From the NCBI GenBank assembly GCA_037013685.1, contig CM072891.1, forward strand, positions 11,694,501-11,758,500: DNA of 64,000 nucleotides, written 5' to 3'. Shown in pieces: positions 36,952 through 49,957 of the stretch. The DNA comes from Acridotheres tristis. Taxonomy: Eukaryota; Chordata; Aves; Passeriformes; Sturnidae. The translations under genes and the position numbers were made by a program. The notes below the pieces were generated by a model. It had not been told where the DNA came from, ran no database searches, and saw nothing but the letters and a program-made list of their open reading frames with translations. Position 1 is the first letter of the stretch. Every line of letters starts with the position of its first letter.

Positions 36952-37879
36952 CTTTGTGGCTCTGCTGCTCCTTACTATGTCATGGTGGGACTTACACTTG
37001 CAGAAGTGCTAGCAGCAGGATGAAACCAGAGCTGAACATGGGTCTATGGATCTCTGAGTCTGTGTCTCTGAGCATCATGGCTGTAGAGTCACCACCAGGA
37101 AAAATGTTTTCCTTTTGGTAAAGAAGAGGGGAACAGACTTGAACTTCATTTCAAGAAGACTAGAGTCTCGTTGACTTAGGTCAATACTTATTCCAGAGAC
37201 TGTGGATCATTTGTGTGTCCTATCTGCCAGGAAACTGATAAACATTTGGGATACTCTTCCTAAATAAACACATTCATCTGTTGGACAACTGCCTGCATGT
37301 GCTGAAAACCCATTGTCCTAAATTATCATCTCAGCCAAAGTGGGAGAACCCATTAACTGTGATCTAAGAACTAGGAGAGGTTACAACTTAGAGCAGGAGT
37401 GCAGGAAGGTCTATGTCCAAAACAGGGTTAAGCAGTGGAGACAGAGCCGTCATCTTGGTGGGGAGAAGCAGGAAAGTCTTTGGTGAAGTGCTTGCAGAGT
37501 AAACAAAGGGAGGGTTTGGCAGGAGGTGGAAGTACATCTGTGCACACAGTCCACTCCCACCGAGGGAGGGTGTCATCAGCACCAGCTGGGAGATGCTGGA
37601 GTTGTGTACTGCTCAGTCCGTGTCTGCCAGGTGATCCTCATCCCCTATGACATAAGGCAACCGTTCAGAGCCACCACTACCCCTTTCAGCGAGGGACAAA
37701 CCTGAGGTCTCATTTGTACAGATCAGGCTGTAGAAAACCTCTCAGACTGGCCCACTGTACCTCCTCTTGGTACCAGTACAAGTGGACAAGCTTGTACTGT
37801 ATGGTGGCTTCAGAAGACACCATAGTGTGTGGTGCCTTCCGAATTTAATGAAATATGTTGTGTTCATTGATGCAAAATG

Positions 37880-37990
37880 CCTTCAGAGCTCATCTGGTAC
37901 TGCACTGGTCCTATCCTGTGCTGCTCTGGTCTCATCCATGACTGGTGCTGTGCTGGTCCCATTGGTGCTGTACTGTTCTTGCTGATGCCT
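37880..37990. repeat. Degenerate minisatellite (CTGGTGCTGTACTGGTCC-like)
   Basis: Repeated 'gtgctgtgctggtccca', 'gtgctgtactgttctt' and 'gcactggtcctatcctgtgctg' units recur with loose spacing in intron 1. The units are diverged, so copy number is uncertain (about four to five). Confidence 0.5.
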
Positions 37991-40900
37991 GGAATGGAGC
38001 TGTCTCTGGTAAAGCAGGGATTAGGAAAAAAGAGCATGTTCTGAAGCAACCCCTTAAAGGGGAATTTAGAACTAGAGATTTCATAGCCATAGTTATAGCT
38101 GCACTAGTTAAAATATGGCCAGGCTGACACCTCTGTGACTTACTGCTGTGTTTCCTCTGAGAAAAGTTATTCCTCTGCTTGCTCCCTTTTTGTCTCAGCA
38201 TTTCTCCATAGGTTTTAAAGTAGTATTTAATTAGGATTTAGTAATTACTTATTTACTATTTAAAGAATTCTCAGTGTTAAAGGAAGTAAATGAAAATGCT
38301 TAACTCTCTGGAATTGTCTTTGGGACGGCCACATGGCAAATCCTCTGCACATAACCATAGGCAGAATTGTTCTTGATACAGCAATTTGATTCTCAAGACT
38401 CATTTGTTCCAGTGCATTTCAAGGAAGGGATGAGTCAACCCACGAAAGCTTAAGCATCCTTGTCCTGTTGTGGACAGTCCACTGTAAGAAACCAGATGTT
38501 TTACAAAAGCCAATTGGTGACTCTCCTTGCTGCAGAGTGACAGAAAAACAGGTAGAGCACCAGCAATGGAGCAAACCATTATAGCTCTCCTAAGAAATGC
38601 CCAAAACCTGTCTCTTGAACTAATTTGGCTCAGAGATTTCCCAGGGGAATTCCAGGTCTGTGCAGCAAGGTACAATGCAGTCACCTAAGCCTCACAGGCA
38701 ACCTTGTGACAGCATTGTTCCCCTTCAGGAGACATGTCTGCTGGAGGAGCCAAGTGTGTTAGGTCCTCAATTCCAAGCCAATCTTAGTCCTAGGATTACT
38801 ACATCCTACCAATCCCAGCTTTCTGCCAGGGACTGTATTTACACAACTGAACTGCTAGGACTTGTCTCCATACGGGAGATGGGAAGTGAGAACAAAGTGG
38901 AACCCAAGCCATCTTTCTCAGCTGATGCTCATGCTGGCACCATCTTTTTCCTGCTGCAGAAGTTGACTTCTGTGCGAGCAACCTCAGTGTAGTTTGGTAT
39001 CCTCTGACTGAAATCATCGATCCAGTTTTCAGCCTGGCACTAGGACAGAGTGGGTGCTTGCATGGAGCTGTTCTCTTACTTTCTCCTGTATGTGGAGCTC
39101 CACTTGTATTGTAAATTGTTAGGTGTTTCCTTGGGTTGGTGTCTGCATGTTTTGCAATGTTCCTCAGAGCAGAAATAGCTGAAAGGTTGTGAAGAGCCAA
39201 GGGTATGGCCATAGTGGCAAGGGACTGCAAGTAGCATGCTGAAAGGCAGACTGTGTCTGTCAACCCAGTTATTCCCCGTGTCTGCCATGCAGTGTTTACA
39301 TCTAGCTTATTTCCAGCTGCTCAAGAAAACAAATTTTATTTCTGCTTTCCTGTACGGTTACATCATTCGAAGTTTTCCTTTCCTGTAGTTTTCTGAACTG
39401 ACCCAAACACTCCAGCCTTATCCTCTTACCCAAGCCTTTCTGACTTCTTTATTCACTTTCTTTTCTCTTTCTTTGTATCTCTCCTTTCTTAAACCTGTCC
39501 AGGGCTATCTGCCTTTGAAATCATATGGCCTTGCTCTGGTCTGATCTGCGTCCAAGTGATAGATGCTTGACACTTACTTTGACATATTGATTAGCCAGAA
39601 CAAGGTCTCATGAAGTTAGAAGTGCACATACCCACATAGTCTTTCACTCCTTTCTCTCTTGTCCTATTTTATCTTTTCATTTTCTACGACTGCAAAAATT
39701 CCCCATACAGCACTGTGCAAGGCTATTCTCCCTGAAACTGCTACGTAATCTAAACCACTACTGGAGTAATTAGTACCATCTTTAGAGCTCAAAGGTGATG
39801 CCTTGTGTGAGGTCATTTATTACGATCCCTGTCCAGGCTGTTCCAGAGGAATCTCACCCCTAACTACCTCAGAGAAGTTGCTTTTGGCTTCTTTACACTG
39901 TGACTTTGTCTTGATTAGGAAAAATGTTCATTTAGGTCAGTCTGGCTGACCCGACTAGCAAAGCCTGCTCAAAATGCAGTTAGCATTTTTCCTAGAATAG
40001 ATGCAAAACATAATGCTTTCAGCTGAGCAATTTGTGCCAGGAGTTCCCCTGCAACAGGGATGTCAGGGCTCCCTTGGGAGGAACCTGGCAGCTAAGGCTG
40101 GAGGAGTACTACAACTTGGGCCTGACACCAACTGTGTTACACAGGAGAGAACTGGATGCTACTTTGGTTGTGGACGTTTCTATTAGATTGTCAGCATTCC
40201 TCCTGCAGGTGAACTTCCTTAGATCAATGCCCAAACAACATCCTCCATGCTGGCTCCTCACCACAGTGTCATGAGATCACTGGCTCCTTTTCTCGATGGC
40301 ATGGCACATCCAGGGGGAGCATTGCAACTCAAGAATAACCCATCTCTGCTGTTCGAGTTGCAGGGGGTCCACCATGGGAACCTGCTCTGGCTCTGCAAGA
40401 TTTGCAGCCCTCTCACTACTTGGAGAAGAATTTTCCCCTCCAGAAGGGGAAAGAGGTAAAGGGAGACCAGGATGAAAAATAGGACCCAGTTCCAGAGCCT
40501 CAAGAGTTAATTGTTGCATGTCAGAGCAGTTTGATATTAAATGAATCTGCTAAATTCATGACAGTTGAAGGAAGGAGCTGGGCAGGTGCTTTTGGCTAAG
40601 CTCACTGCTCTCCCAGGAGGAGGGACTGCAAGCCAGGCAGCTCAGGGAGGAGGAAACCAGCTCTGACATTTGTAAAGACTGTTGATGGAAGGTTTCTTTC
40701 AAAGACTTTTCAGTCTCTCAATCTGAGAGCTCTTTGCCCAGGGAGTGCTGGAAATGTGGCTCTTCTTTCCAAGCAAATGTGGCAGGCTCTCAGAGTTGAT
40801 GAGGTGCTGTTGAGCCACAAATACTGAGTTGCCAATTGAATGATATTGGGTTTGTTTTTGTTGTGTTTCTCCTGTCTTTATGGACGGTGCTGCAGTGAGG

Positions 40901-43900
40901 TTGTTGGGAATGGGAGAACTGTATTTTAGTCCTGGATCTGCCAACTTCTTAGTGTGTGATCCTCAGGGTGTCACTTGCAGTGATGCAGGTTTTGCTTACT
41001 ATAAAAAAGTGGACATCCTTATTCTTACTGAAAAGGAGCAGTGTCGTCAATGGGTGAAGCAGATTAACAAAAACTAAGACTGGAGTGGGGTTTTGCTAAT
41101 AAGTATCTGCTGGGAAAGGTCCATAGGAGCTACTACTTTGCTTCCCTGGTTGGACTCTTTTTTCAATAACTTTGCACCTACACATGGTATTTGCCACATT
41201 TTCAGTTTGGCTGATCTATTCTCCACTGATATCCAAGCTATCCTTTACCCCTCTCCTGTTCCTTATCCCTGCAGACTGCATGTATCTCTATCTGACCTCA
41301 GATACCTCAAGCTAATCCAGAGTAATCTTTCTGTGTCAGTATGAATGACTGCGTTGGTCAGCATCAGGATTTAAACTAAAGTACTTTTGGCCCATGCTGT
41401 TACTGGCTTGACCACTATGGGCCTTACTGAAAACTAAACAATTTATGCTTTATAGATCCAGTGAATGGGCTGTACTCATACCTCATCCTCCACTGTACAA
41501 CCAGATCCTGGCTCAGGCACAAAAACCTAACTTCTTCATCAGTTTGGTGCAACTCTCTGAGAGCACCCTGTTACAGTTTTGCCCCAAACTGCTGCATGGT
41601 CAGTGCTGGGCTGAGTTCTCAGGCTCCCAAACTATTTCTCCACTGGTTTGTAACTTAGAAGGAGGTAACAAGCTGAAAATACCAGAATGTCATCGCTTTA
41701 TCAGTCCCTAGCAGGACATTCAAGACCCTTGTCAGTCTCTCCTGCTGCTCAGTGCATGGTTTTGCACTTTTCCTTTCTTTGGAGGTGCCTTTTCTTCACA
41801 ATAACTCTGGCCTGTTGTAAAGTTAAGATCACCATCATCCATCGGGAGGACTGATGCAGAGGTTGCTTTTCCATTCCTTCTCCTGCTCTTCAGGTTTGTC
41901 AAATATAGTTGGCAGTAGTCCAGCAGCTGGATTAGCAGTAATTAATGAGCAAATGGCCTGCAGCCCTTTTTCAGACTGGGCAAAGCACATACCTTTCACT
42001 TTTTTCTTACATGGTTTTGAGCTCTTTTTTATCATGCTGGGAGAGAGTGGAGTAGCAGCAGATGCTGCTCTGGTCAATACTGGGGAGTGAACAGAAAGTG
42101 CTATGCTCCTTTATTTGCTGCTAATTAGTACCAGCATGGTAGGTAGAGGCTGCTAGCTAGGACAGAAAAACTGTTTTCTCCCTCCCTTGTAGCTGCAGCC
42201 ACAGCGAGCTGTCAGTGGCAGCTGTAAGCAGCTGGGGTGACCTGCAGCAGAGCAGGAGCAATGCTGATTTCTTAATTTTCCTGCATGCTTCAAGTTCCAG
42301 GCAAACAACCCTTTCAACCTCCTCCTTTGTGACCTGGAGCTGAAGTCCCAGGTGAGGTGAAGGCACACATTACTTTGTCGAGCCCAGCAGCCACAGTGTG
42401 GTGAGATCACCGAGCAGCTTTGATACCTACAAGTTAGTGCCACAGACCCATGTCCAGACCAGTTGCCCATCCACTGGTCTCAGATGCCTTTCTGATATTT
42501 GATGAAATTGAATTACACAGAGTTGTCAGAGGATTTATTTACTTATTCTGAGGAAGAGTGAAACATGCCAGAAGGAATGGAGAATAGGGAAAGAAAGAGG
42601 GAAGAAAACCAAAGATGAGAGAGGTAGCTATGCAGTTAGCATTCCTGAGCCATCTGGACCTGTTGGCACGGCCCCATCTGGATGGGCTCACGTGTTCATC
42701 CACAGCATGATGTAATCTTCATTGTCCAGCATTTGATTTTTCTCCTTGTGCTGGATGGCCTCATATCTAGTGCATGTCTGGAGCGGGCATTTTGATTTCC
42801 TGTTGCTATTTGTGGACTTTTCCTGGCCGACCCTCAAGAGCAGCTCAGGCGGTTTGCATTCCTCAAGCAGAAGCAGCAATGCCACCCTGCCAGCAGGAGC
42901 AGAGGCCAGCTGCAGCCAGCCTGCCAGCCTGGGAGAGGCAGCCCTGCATGGGGAACCGCTGTGGTTTGCACCGTGCTGCAGCTGGAGAGAGAGTGACACC
43001 TCTGCCTGGTGCTTGGACCATGGCAGCTGAGTTGGCTCAGCCTTCAACACCAGCACACAGAGGGCTGGCAGGACCAGTGTTCCCAGATGCTCATGGGCTT
43101 TCCTGCCCTGCTGGATCTTGCAGCAGAACAGGAGGAAGGAGAGTTTTACTTGACCCACGACCTAGTCTTCCCTTTGGTAGATGTGAGTAAAAAGCAGCTG
43201 ATGATCTCAGTCCCTGTTCTTTACAAATACCAGCACCAGAGAACACCTGGGCTCTTGACTGCCCTGTGAAGCAGGTGGGCTTCCCAGCACATAAGAAGGG
43301 AGGCTGGGAAGGATCTGGTCTGACATTGCCAAGTACCTAGTCTTGATAGTGGAAGGCCTGTCATCCCCTTCCCTCCATACTCAGTGCCATTTGCAGGAGG
43401 CAGTGCAGTCTAGTCAGAAGGGTTCACTCAGGTTCCCACCATGTTCTGTGGGAGACTGCCATGCCTCACCAAGACCAGCCATCTCTTTTTTCTTATGTCC
43501 TTCCTAGCATATAAAATGAAGATTTGTATATCTGCCTCCATAAGAGCACACTGTTTGAAGGTCTTTAAGTCACAGGATCAACACAGGAACAAAACAGCCT
43601 TCTTCACAACATAAACTAAGTGTGTAGAAGGGCAAACAGTCGAGCCATAGGTCCCCTCCCTCTTTTAGAATCAGAGCAATTCCCGCCCTCCTGCATGGTT
43701 GGGAAAGTCTGAGATGCTCCGAGGATGAAGATGGGATTTCTCTACCATGTACCACTGCTGCAAACAAAACTCAAACCCAGCAATATGAAGGCCTGCTTCA
43801 GATTATGCCATTCTCCACTCTGACTCAAGATGTGGGTAGCTGTGTGATGATACATTAGGCAACAGTTTGACCTGAGCATCTAGTACTCCCTCCCTAACAA

Positions 43901-45121
43901 TGCCTCATCCTGCCCACATGCCTCCCTTAGCTTTGTTTCCTCCAGGGACTTGGGAATGGGGAAATTGAGTGCAGTGACCCCCAGGGAGCAAAATTATTTT
44001 CAGTGGAGAATCCTGCTGCTTGGTTCAGAAGTCATCCTGTTTGCATGCGAAGGGAGCAGGGCTTTGCTTTCATAATAACCCAGGGACAGCCTACCAGGGA
44101 TGGACTCCCTGGAACCACAGAGCTGAGCTTTTCCACCCAGCTCAGCTCTGTTGAGTGAGAGAGTAGCTCTGGAAAATGATTGCCTCTTTTTAAACCAATT
44201 GGCAAAACTCTTGCATCTCTCCTGGGAACAGGCCAGGGATTCTGAGTCACTGCTTGAGTGGGTTGTGGCCAAGGTAGTCGTACCCAAGATATTAAGTGAG
44301 AGAGATCCACCCAAGAGTGCCAGCAGAAAGAGAAATAGTCATGACCATAATTAATACTAATATAATGATGAAAAGATTCAGAAATGCACTCCCCACTCCA
44401 AAAATAAAGTTTGAGGACAACTCAAATGTTGTAAAGAAAAGAGAGGAAAGAGTCAAGAAAGACCGCCAAAGCCTGCATGTCAGCTGCAATGCAAGGAGTC
44501 CCGTCCAGCTGGCCTGGGTTCAAAGAGCTCCTATTGTCCAACAGCATTTCCAAGACACCATTCAAAACGTTCAGAAAATAAACCCAAGATGCAGGGTGAG
44601 ATTTATCACACAATAAAGGCAAGCCAGATGTGTGCACTCTTTCAGAGAGAGACAGGAGGAAGGCGAAGAAGGAGTGAAGTGAAGGGGTATCAAGCAGCAG
44701 AGGCATGAGGGAAGAGGTTGGCATGAGAAGGCCTGATGCTGTGAGGAGCCAGGCAGGAGCAGGGGACTGGATCTGTGCTGGGACACATATTGGGCACTTG
44801 TGAAAGGTTTCCTGTATGTCGAGAACACCATACTTGGGAAAATTCACTTAGTATCAAGGTTAAGGGACAAAAAGGGAAGATCTCACTGATGCTTTTTTCT
44901 CTTTTGTTGCACATAAAACCATGATGAATACTGAAAGGTTGCTTCTTGTCCTGAATTATATATCTGCAAATAAGGCCCTGTCTGAAAGAATGTCCAAACC
45001 ACTGTAGATTTTGTCTTGATTTTCTAAGGCTGACACAGTCTTCATTATTGCTTTACAGCACTGGCTACCATGGCAGGGCTGTAACTTCTTTTGCCAGAGA
45101 AATCATTCACTTCCACTTATA

Positions 45122-45158
45122 ATTTGATTATGTTAAAATCTATTTAACATAATCAAAT
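45122..45158. repeat. Perfect inverted repeat, 16-bp arms, 5-base loop
   Basis: ATTTGATTATGTTAAA and TTTAACATAATCAAAT are exact reverse complements separated by ATCTA. The arms are AT-rich and could extrude as a cruciform or fold as an RNA hairpin in the CREB3L1 primary transcript. Confidence 0.9.
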
Positions 45159-48100
45159 AATAATAAAAGCAATTAATTACACAGAAAGATAATTTAATAT
45201 TTGTATATGCTGCTAACATGGAATTACATGACTACAACCTGCCATCACTAGATAACTCAAGTTCTCCCTGCCTGCAGAACAACCTGGCAAGGTGGCCATG
45301 CCATACCACACTCCACAGGTGAACATGTGGCTTGGATTTATTTGTTTTCAGAAAAATCTATGGCAGCAAGGACTTGTTAATCTAAGAGCAAAAAGCCTGA
45401 GAAAACATTTTGGAAGCTTAAGCTAGAGAGTCCCTCTTTGCAGTGACTCATTTGTTTGGTAACTGTATTTCTCTTCTACAACAGTTGGTTGTTTTTTGTA
45501 TTTGGGTTTTTTGGGGTTGTTTTTTTGGGGGGTCTTTTTTTGTTTTTTTTTTTTTTTTGAAAGGTCTGGATATATCTGGAGCCTTTAAACTGAGCTCAGT
45601 TGCAGATGACGAATTTGAAGCATGAAGCACTCAGCTCTGTAAGGAACCAGAGTGGTTCCTCTAAGCCCTAAAACCCTGAGGCCATTCATCATCTCCTTTG
45701 TCCAGAGATGTCCAGAGAATGGATTCCCAAATCCACCAGAGACCACTCCAATGCTGGGGTGCAGATGTCTGCTTGATCTCTGATGCAGGAGCTTTCACAG
45801 CAGGAGTTCGGGGTGTAATAGGCTTCCTGGCTTCAAAGGAACATGGGATCTTTTCTTCTGAGAAGCTTCTGACTTTCCTTGAGTACATGATACCATGCAT
45901 CTCCACATTTCAACTTCTTTTCACCAGCTACAGGGTCCTGGGCCTTGTTGTGGAGAAGTCTGGCTTGAAGAAGGGATAGCTGGAGAGCCAGGTGTTGGGA
46001 AAAGGTTTTCATAGGGTTCCTTTTCTCCTTCAGCTCTGATTTTCATCCCATGGTTGAAGTGACTGCCTGATCTGTGATCAGTTGGACATCTATCCTTTTC
46101 TTTGAAAATGCAGGGCTTTTACTCCTGGTTCACCAACATTGTATCTTCATTCTACCCGAGGATGGTGTTAATCCAGGCTACCCTAGTAGTGACAAATGGT
46201 CTGAGAGGTGTTACTGCTCTTTGCAGCTTAGGAAGGATTCCCTGTTCTCCAGAGACTCTGGTTTTTGCAACTCCACTGCTGAGGTGAAAATGGTACCCTC
46301 AGCATTGGAGCTGAAGTTTAATTTCCTATCTGCTGCTTAGGGCACAGATTTTCCGCTGAGATATTGGCAGAAGGTCAGAAATCTGCATTCCAAGTTGAAT
46401 TGCTTTGAAAACTGTCCTGGTGCAGGACCCTGTTCAGTCTGCTGCTTGCAAAACCCAACTGTTGCCCAGCCTGGCCACTGAAGAGAGTCCCAGCTCTTGC
46501 TCTCTCCAGATCTTACATGAAAATCCCTCACATCCTGGAGTCACAAACTAGCTGGCCCAGACTTAGTTGCTCTGTTAAGTGCCCTTTATAAACGCCCAAG
46601 GAATGAAAGCCACCAGTAATGTTTGGTATTAGCTGCATGCCTCAGCTTTTGGACTTGAACAGAGTACAGCTCTTCCTCTTTCAAGGCCTGCTTTTCTTTA
46701 TGGGTCTTCAGGGACCTGCCAGGGGACAAAATGTGAATTATCTCTGATTTTGCTCTCTGAACACTAAAGAGAAACTTTAAGTTTCAATGAGACAAATGAA
46801 GATGATTGTAAAGATAATTCAGACCTTTCCTCCTTCTCTGGTTATCTCCCAGAGCAGATTTCCTCTATCTCCCAGCGTCTCTTTGTTGTTGCTTTCTTGC
46901 AAGATGCAGAAAAAAAGGCCCATAATGGCATAGGGCTAACAGGCTGTGTAAGAGCAGAGATCTGCCAACTCTGGCAGCTTCAACTCCTTACTGGCCAGGG
47001 CCAGAGGCTTCCAAAAAAGATAGAAGAAATGTTGGAGTGGCATTTATTCCAATTTATTTTGGTTATTGAATAAACATTCCCATCCCACTGACTAGTGAAT
47101 GGCTTAAGCAGTTGCACCTCATTAATTTATTTTTACTTGTATTGGATGTTCATGCTTCATTTAATGTCTTTTGGTGATTTTGTGACATGGTTTCACATCA
47201 GCATGGCAGTATAGCTCACAGAGAGTCACACAGAATAAACCAGTATTTTCTTTCATTTGCCCTGCCTGCTGTCACATCGTGCATCCCTCACCATTAAGCA
47301 GAATTTTTCTCTAAACTGCCCAGGCAGACATGCCAGACACGATTAAATCCATGTAGGCTTTTCCAGGGTAGGTTCACCTCTAGATTTGGAAGGCTGGGCT
47401 AGGGATGCATCCCTCGGGTGTGCAGACATAGCTATGGACACCCAGTTGTGTTCTGGCTGCTGTGCCTCTGTGAGGATTGAGGAAGGGTGGATGGGCTCAG
47501 CAAGGGCACACCTAGGTAGAGGTCAGTCGGGCTAACATAGCAGATAGGGCCTTCCAAAAAATGATGGATTATATTTTACACGTAAAGACACAGAGTTCAC
47601 ATGAGCTCCCATCCCTAGATGCTACAGCAGCTGAAAGCCCCATCATGGTGTGGAGTTAGGGTGTCACTGGGAGCCTGCTGCAAATGCAGCTGGGACTGCC
47701 ATGCTCACACAAACAGGCAAAGCACCAATTCAGCCAAGACAGCAGAGATCTGGGGACAGAGATGACAATACAGCTTCTCTCTCTATGGGCTACTGCTCGT
47801 GTGAAGTCTCTGCCTGAAGACTGACCTTGGCTTGGGAAGGAGTGAAGAGGAAGGGACCCCTGCCAGCTTGCCCAGGGATACCTGCATTCCCATGGAGAAC
47901 AGCTCCTACGCATCTCTGTTTGAACACAGCCCAGCTGCCACCACAATGGCTTCGAAATAAGGACGGCTTTGTTTTGTAGCAAGCAGGTGTCTTCAGTTCT
48001 CCAAGCTCAAAAAAAACCTAGCAGCACAAGCTTTTTATTTACCTTTCACAAACTCCTAGAAATTTGCCCCAAATCTTCTGCCAAATGAGGGTTAAGAGCA

Positions 48101-48998
48101 GCTGATCCAAATGTTTCATCCTGAGAGAGTTGTGTCCAGTTCTGCGTATGGTTTAAGTCCCGCTCTAATTTTTTTTATCAGAGTCAGCTGCAAGGCAGTT
48201 GTAAGCCAAAGGAAATTTGGGACATTCATTGCATATGTAGCATACACATAGCAAAAGCATGCTGAAAAGCAGAGGCATTCCTTTTTATCCTCCAGAGTGC
48301 CACTGCTGGGAGGAGAGGTGCTCCTATCTCTGCAGATTCAGCTAGTCTCATGCCATAGGCAAACCATGTACTGTAGCTGCTTTCCACCCCAGGCCAGTGG
48401 AGCCTGTTTTGCTCAAGGAGAGGCTGCTATTTCCCCCCTCCTCCCTGGCAGATGCATATCTGCTCTGAACCTGGCACCCACAGGTGGTGGGACAGCACAC
48501 CGATGGCCACACCACTGTGGCCATGCTGCAATGCCTCTTGTCTTGTGAATCACCTCAGCCTGGGTTCTGTGCTGTTCCACAGTCGTTCTCCTTGCAGGGC
48601 ATTCCCAGTCTCTCCCACATCACCACTGCCCGTGATGCTGTGTGCCGGCTGCTAATCCCATTTATGCTGAACACGCTAGTGCCAGGTGTGGAGACACCAG
48701 TGTCCATGACTTTAGCAGCACTCAAAGTCCTCCGTTGGAACCGCTGGGAAACCCAGTCACAGGCTAGCAGATTTCAACTTTCCACATACCTTTTACCCGC
48801 TTCTTTTTATTCTTTCAGAATCATTTAAATTAAAGACTTAACTCGCCCTCTCCCCCTGCGCCCGGTGCCTCCCGAGATTCTCCCCAATGAACTGCAGGAT
48901 TGTGAACTCTGAGCTGGCTATTACACGGCTGCAATCTCGACCACGGAATTTCCATGCGGTCTGTGTTGTGCACATGCTTTTTAACAACATCACCCACT

Positions 48999-49012
48999 CC
49001 GTCAGCTGACGG
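48999..49012. promoter_or_regulatory. 14-bp perfect palindrome with TGACG half-sites and E-box
   Basis: CCGTCAGCTGACGG is its own reverse complement. It combines a central CAGCTG E-box with a TGACG half-site, of the type bound by CREB/ATF bZIP factors, on each strand. It sits just left of the intronic CpG island. Function is inferred only. Confidence 0.35.
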
Positions 49013-49242
49013 CTTTGTCCCCCCTGCCGGGGGGTTGTAAGGCAGGAGGGGGAGAAACCACGAAGCCCTCCCGCCCGCCGGGGAGGTTTCGGCACGCGGC
49101 GGGAGCCGTGCGTGCCGGAGGGGCTGCAGCGATGTCCCGGGGGCGCTCCCCATCCCGGCATCCCGGGAGGAGCGGGACCGGCCCGCGCCGCTCCGTCCTA
49201 ACCCTGCACTCCTCCCGCGCGCCGCGCCGCTGGCAGCCGCCT

Positions 49243-49278
49243 CCCATTGGCCGCGTCCCGGCGGCGCCGGCCAATGGG
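49243..49278. promoter_or_regulatory. Symmetric pair of NF-Y CCAAT boxes
   Basis: The arms CCCATTGGCCG and CGGCCAATGGG are perfect reverse complements separated by 14 bases. This puts two CCAAT cores in opposite orientation about 25 bases apart. NF-Y recognises CCAAT with such flanks (CCAATGGG). A MYB- or CHR-like CCGTTAAAC lies 40 bases downstream, at 49318-49326. Confidence 0.6.
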
Positions 49279-49420
49279 CGGCCGCGGCTGCGGGCCGCTG
49301 GAAGCGCGCCGCGGCGACCGTTAAACCGCCGCCGCCGTGCGCGCGCGGCCGGGGCAGGTCGCGCGCGGCCGCCCTGAGGGGCTGCGGCTCCCGGGCCGAG
49401 GCTGCCCCAGCGCTGCTGAG

Positions 49421-49440
49421 CCCGGCCCGGCCCGGCCCGG
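49421..49440 (-). other. Potential G-quadruplex, minus strand
   Basis: Four CCCGG units in tandem read on the minus strand as four GGG runs separated by CC. This fits the canonical G3-N2 quadruplex pattern. It lies at the right edge of the intragenic CpG island. Confidence 0.55.
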
Positions 49441-49596
49441 GCGCCGCGCCCGCCACCGCCCTCCCCCGGCTGTGCCTTGAGCCGCCGACGGACCCTCCTA
49501 GGTCCTGTGGCGCCTAGCGCTGGAAATTGTAAATCCAGGCCCTTGGCACGGATGCGCGGTGGAAGAAGATTTCCACAGCGAGTTGTGCCTAAGCTT

Positions 49597-49957
49597 TGCA
49601 GGGACAAGAGTAGGCTCAGGGGAGAGCTTATCACTCTTTACAAGTATCTGCAAGGAGGTTGTAGCCTGGTGAGGGTCGGCCTCTTCTCCCAGGCAACTAG
49701 AGACAGGATGAGAGGATGTAGTCTTAAACTGCAGGTTTAGGTTGAACATTAGGAATTTATTCAGAAAAAGGGTAATTAAACATTAGAATGGACTGCCCAG
49801 AGAGGTACTGGAGTCACCATCCCTAGAGGTGTTTAAGGAAAGACTGGCTGTGTCATTTGCTGCCATGTTCCTGTTGACATGGTGTTCAGTCATAGCTTAG
49901 ACTCTATCTCTCAGAGATCTTTTCCCACCTAAGTGATTCTGTGATTCTACCATTCTA
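49597..49957 (+). mobile_element. CR1 LINE fragment beside the intragenic CpG island
   Basis: The frame at 49477-49740 includes [20 protein letters not shown] and [12 protein letters not shown], the C-terminal CR1 ORF2 segment. It is followed by 'attagaatggactgcccagagaggt' and a 3' end in 'gtgattctgtgattctacc', the CR1 terminal ATTCT-type repeat. It is 5' truncated and starts about 100 bases after the CpG island. Confidence 0.88.

Larger units (their letters stand above)
49030..49480. promoter_or_regulatory. Intragenic CpG island in CREB3L1 intron 1 with paired CCAAT boxes
   Basis: A second CpG-dense block lies 17 kb into intron 1, with runs such as GCGCGCGC. It carries inverted CCAAT boxes and GC-rich boxes, and no TATA box. 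The CCAAT boxes form a perfect 11-bp inverted repeat (49243-49253 and 49268-49278), an arrangement expected of NF-Y-driven, possibly divergent, promoters. It could be an alternative CREB3L1 promoter, a promoter for an antisense or noncoding RNA, or an enhancer. Long minus-strand open frames across it (48830-49456, 49002-49634) resemble no protein family that I recognise and look compositional. No exon or splice donor could be assigned with confidence. Confidence 0.6.

Noticed and set aside
45485..45559. T/G-rich run as a quadruplex or as the tail of a retrocopy
   Set aside because: Only three G runs with long T loops, and no gene-like sequence upstream on the minus strand. Treated as low complexity.
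48830..49634. Two minus-strand frames of about 210 codons in the intronic CpG island
   Set aside because: Arg/Ala/Gly/Pro-rich composition, no recognisable domain, and overlap with a CR1 fragment at one end. Most likely GC-driven.
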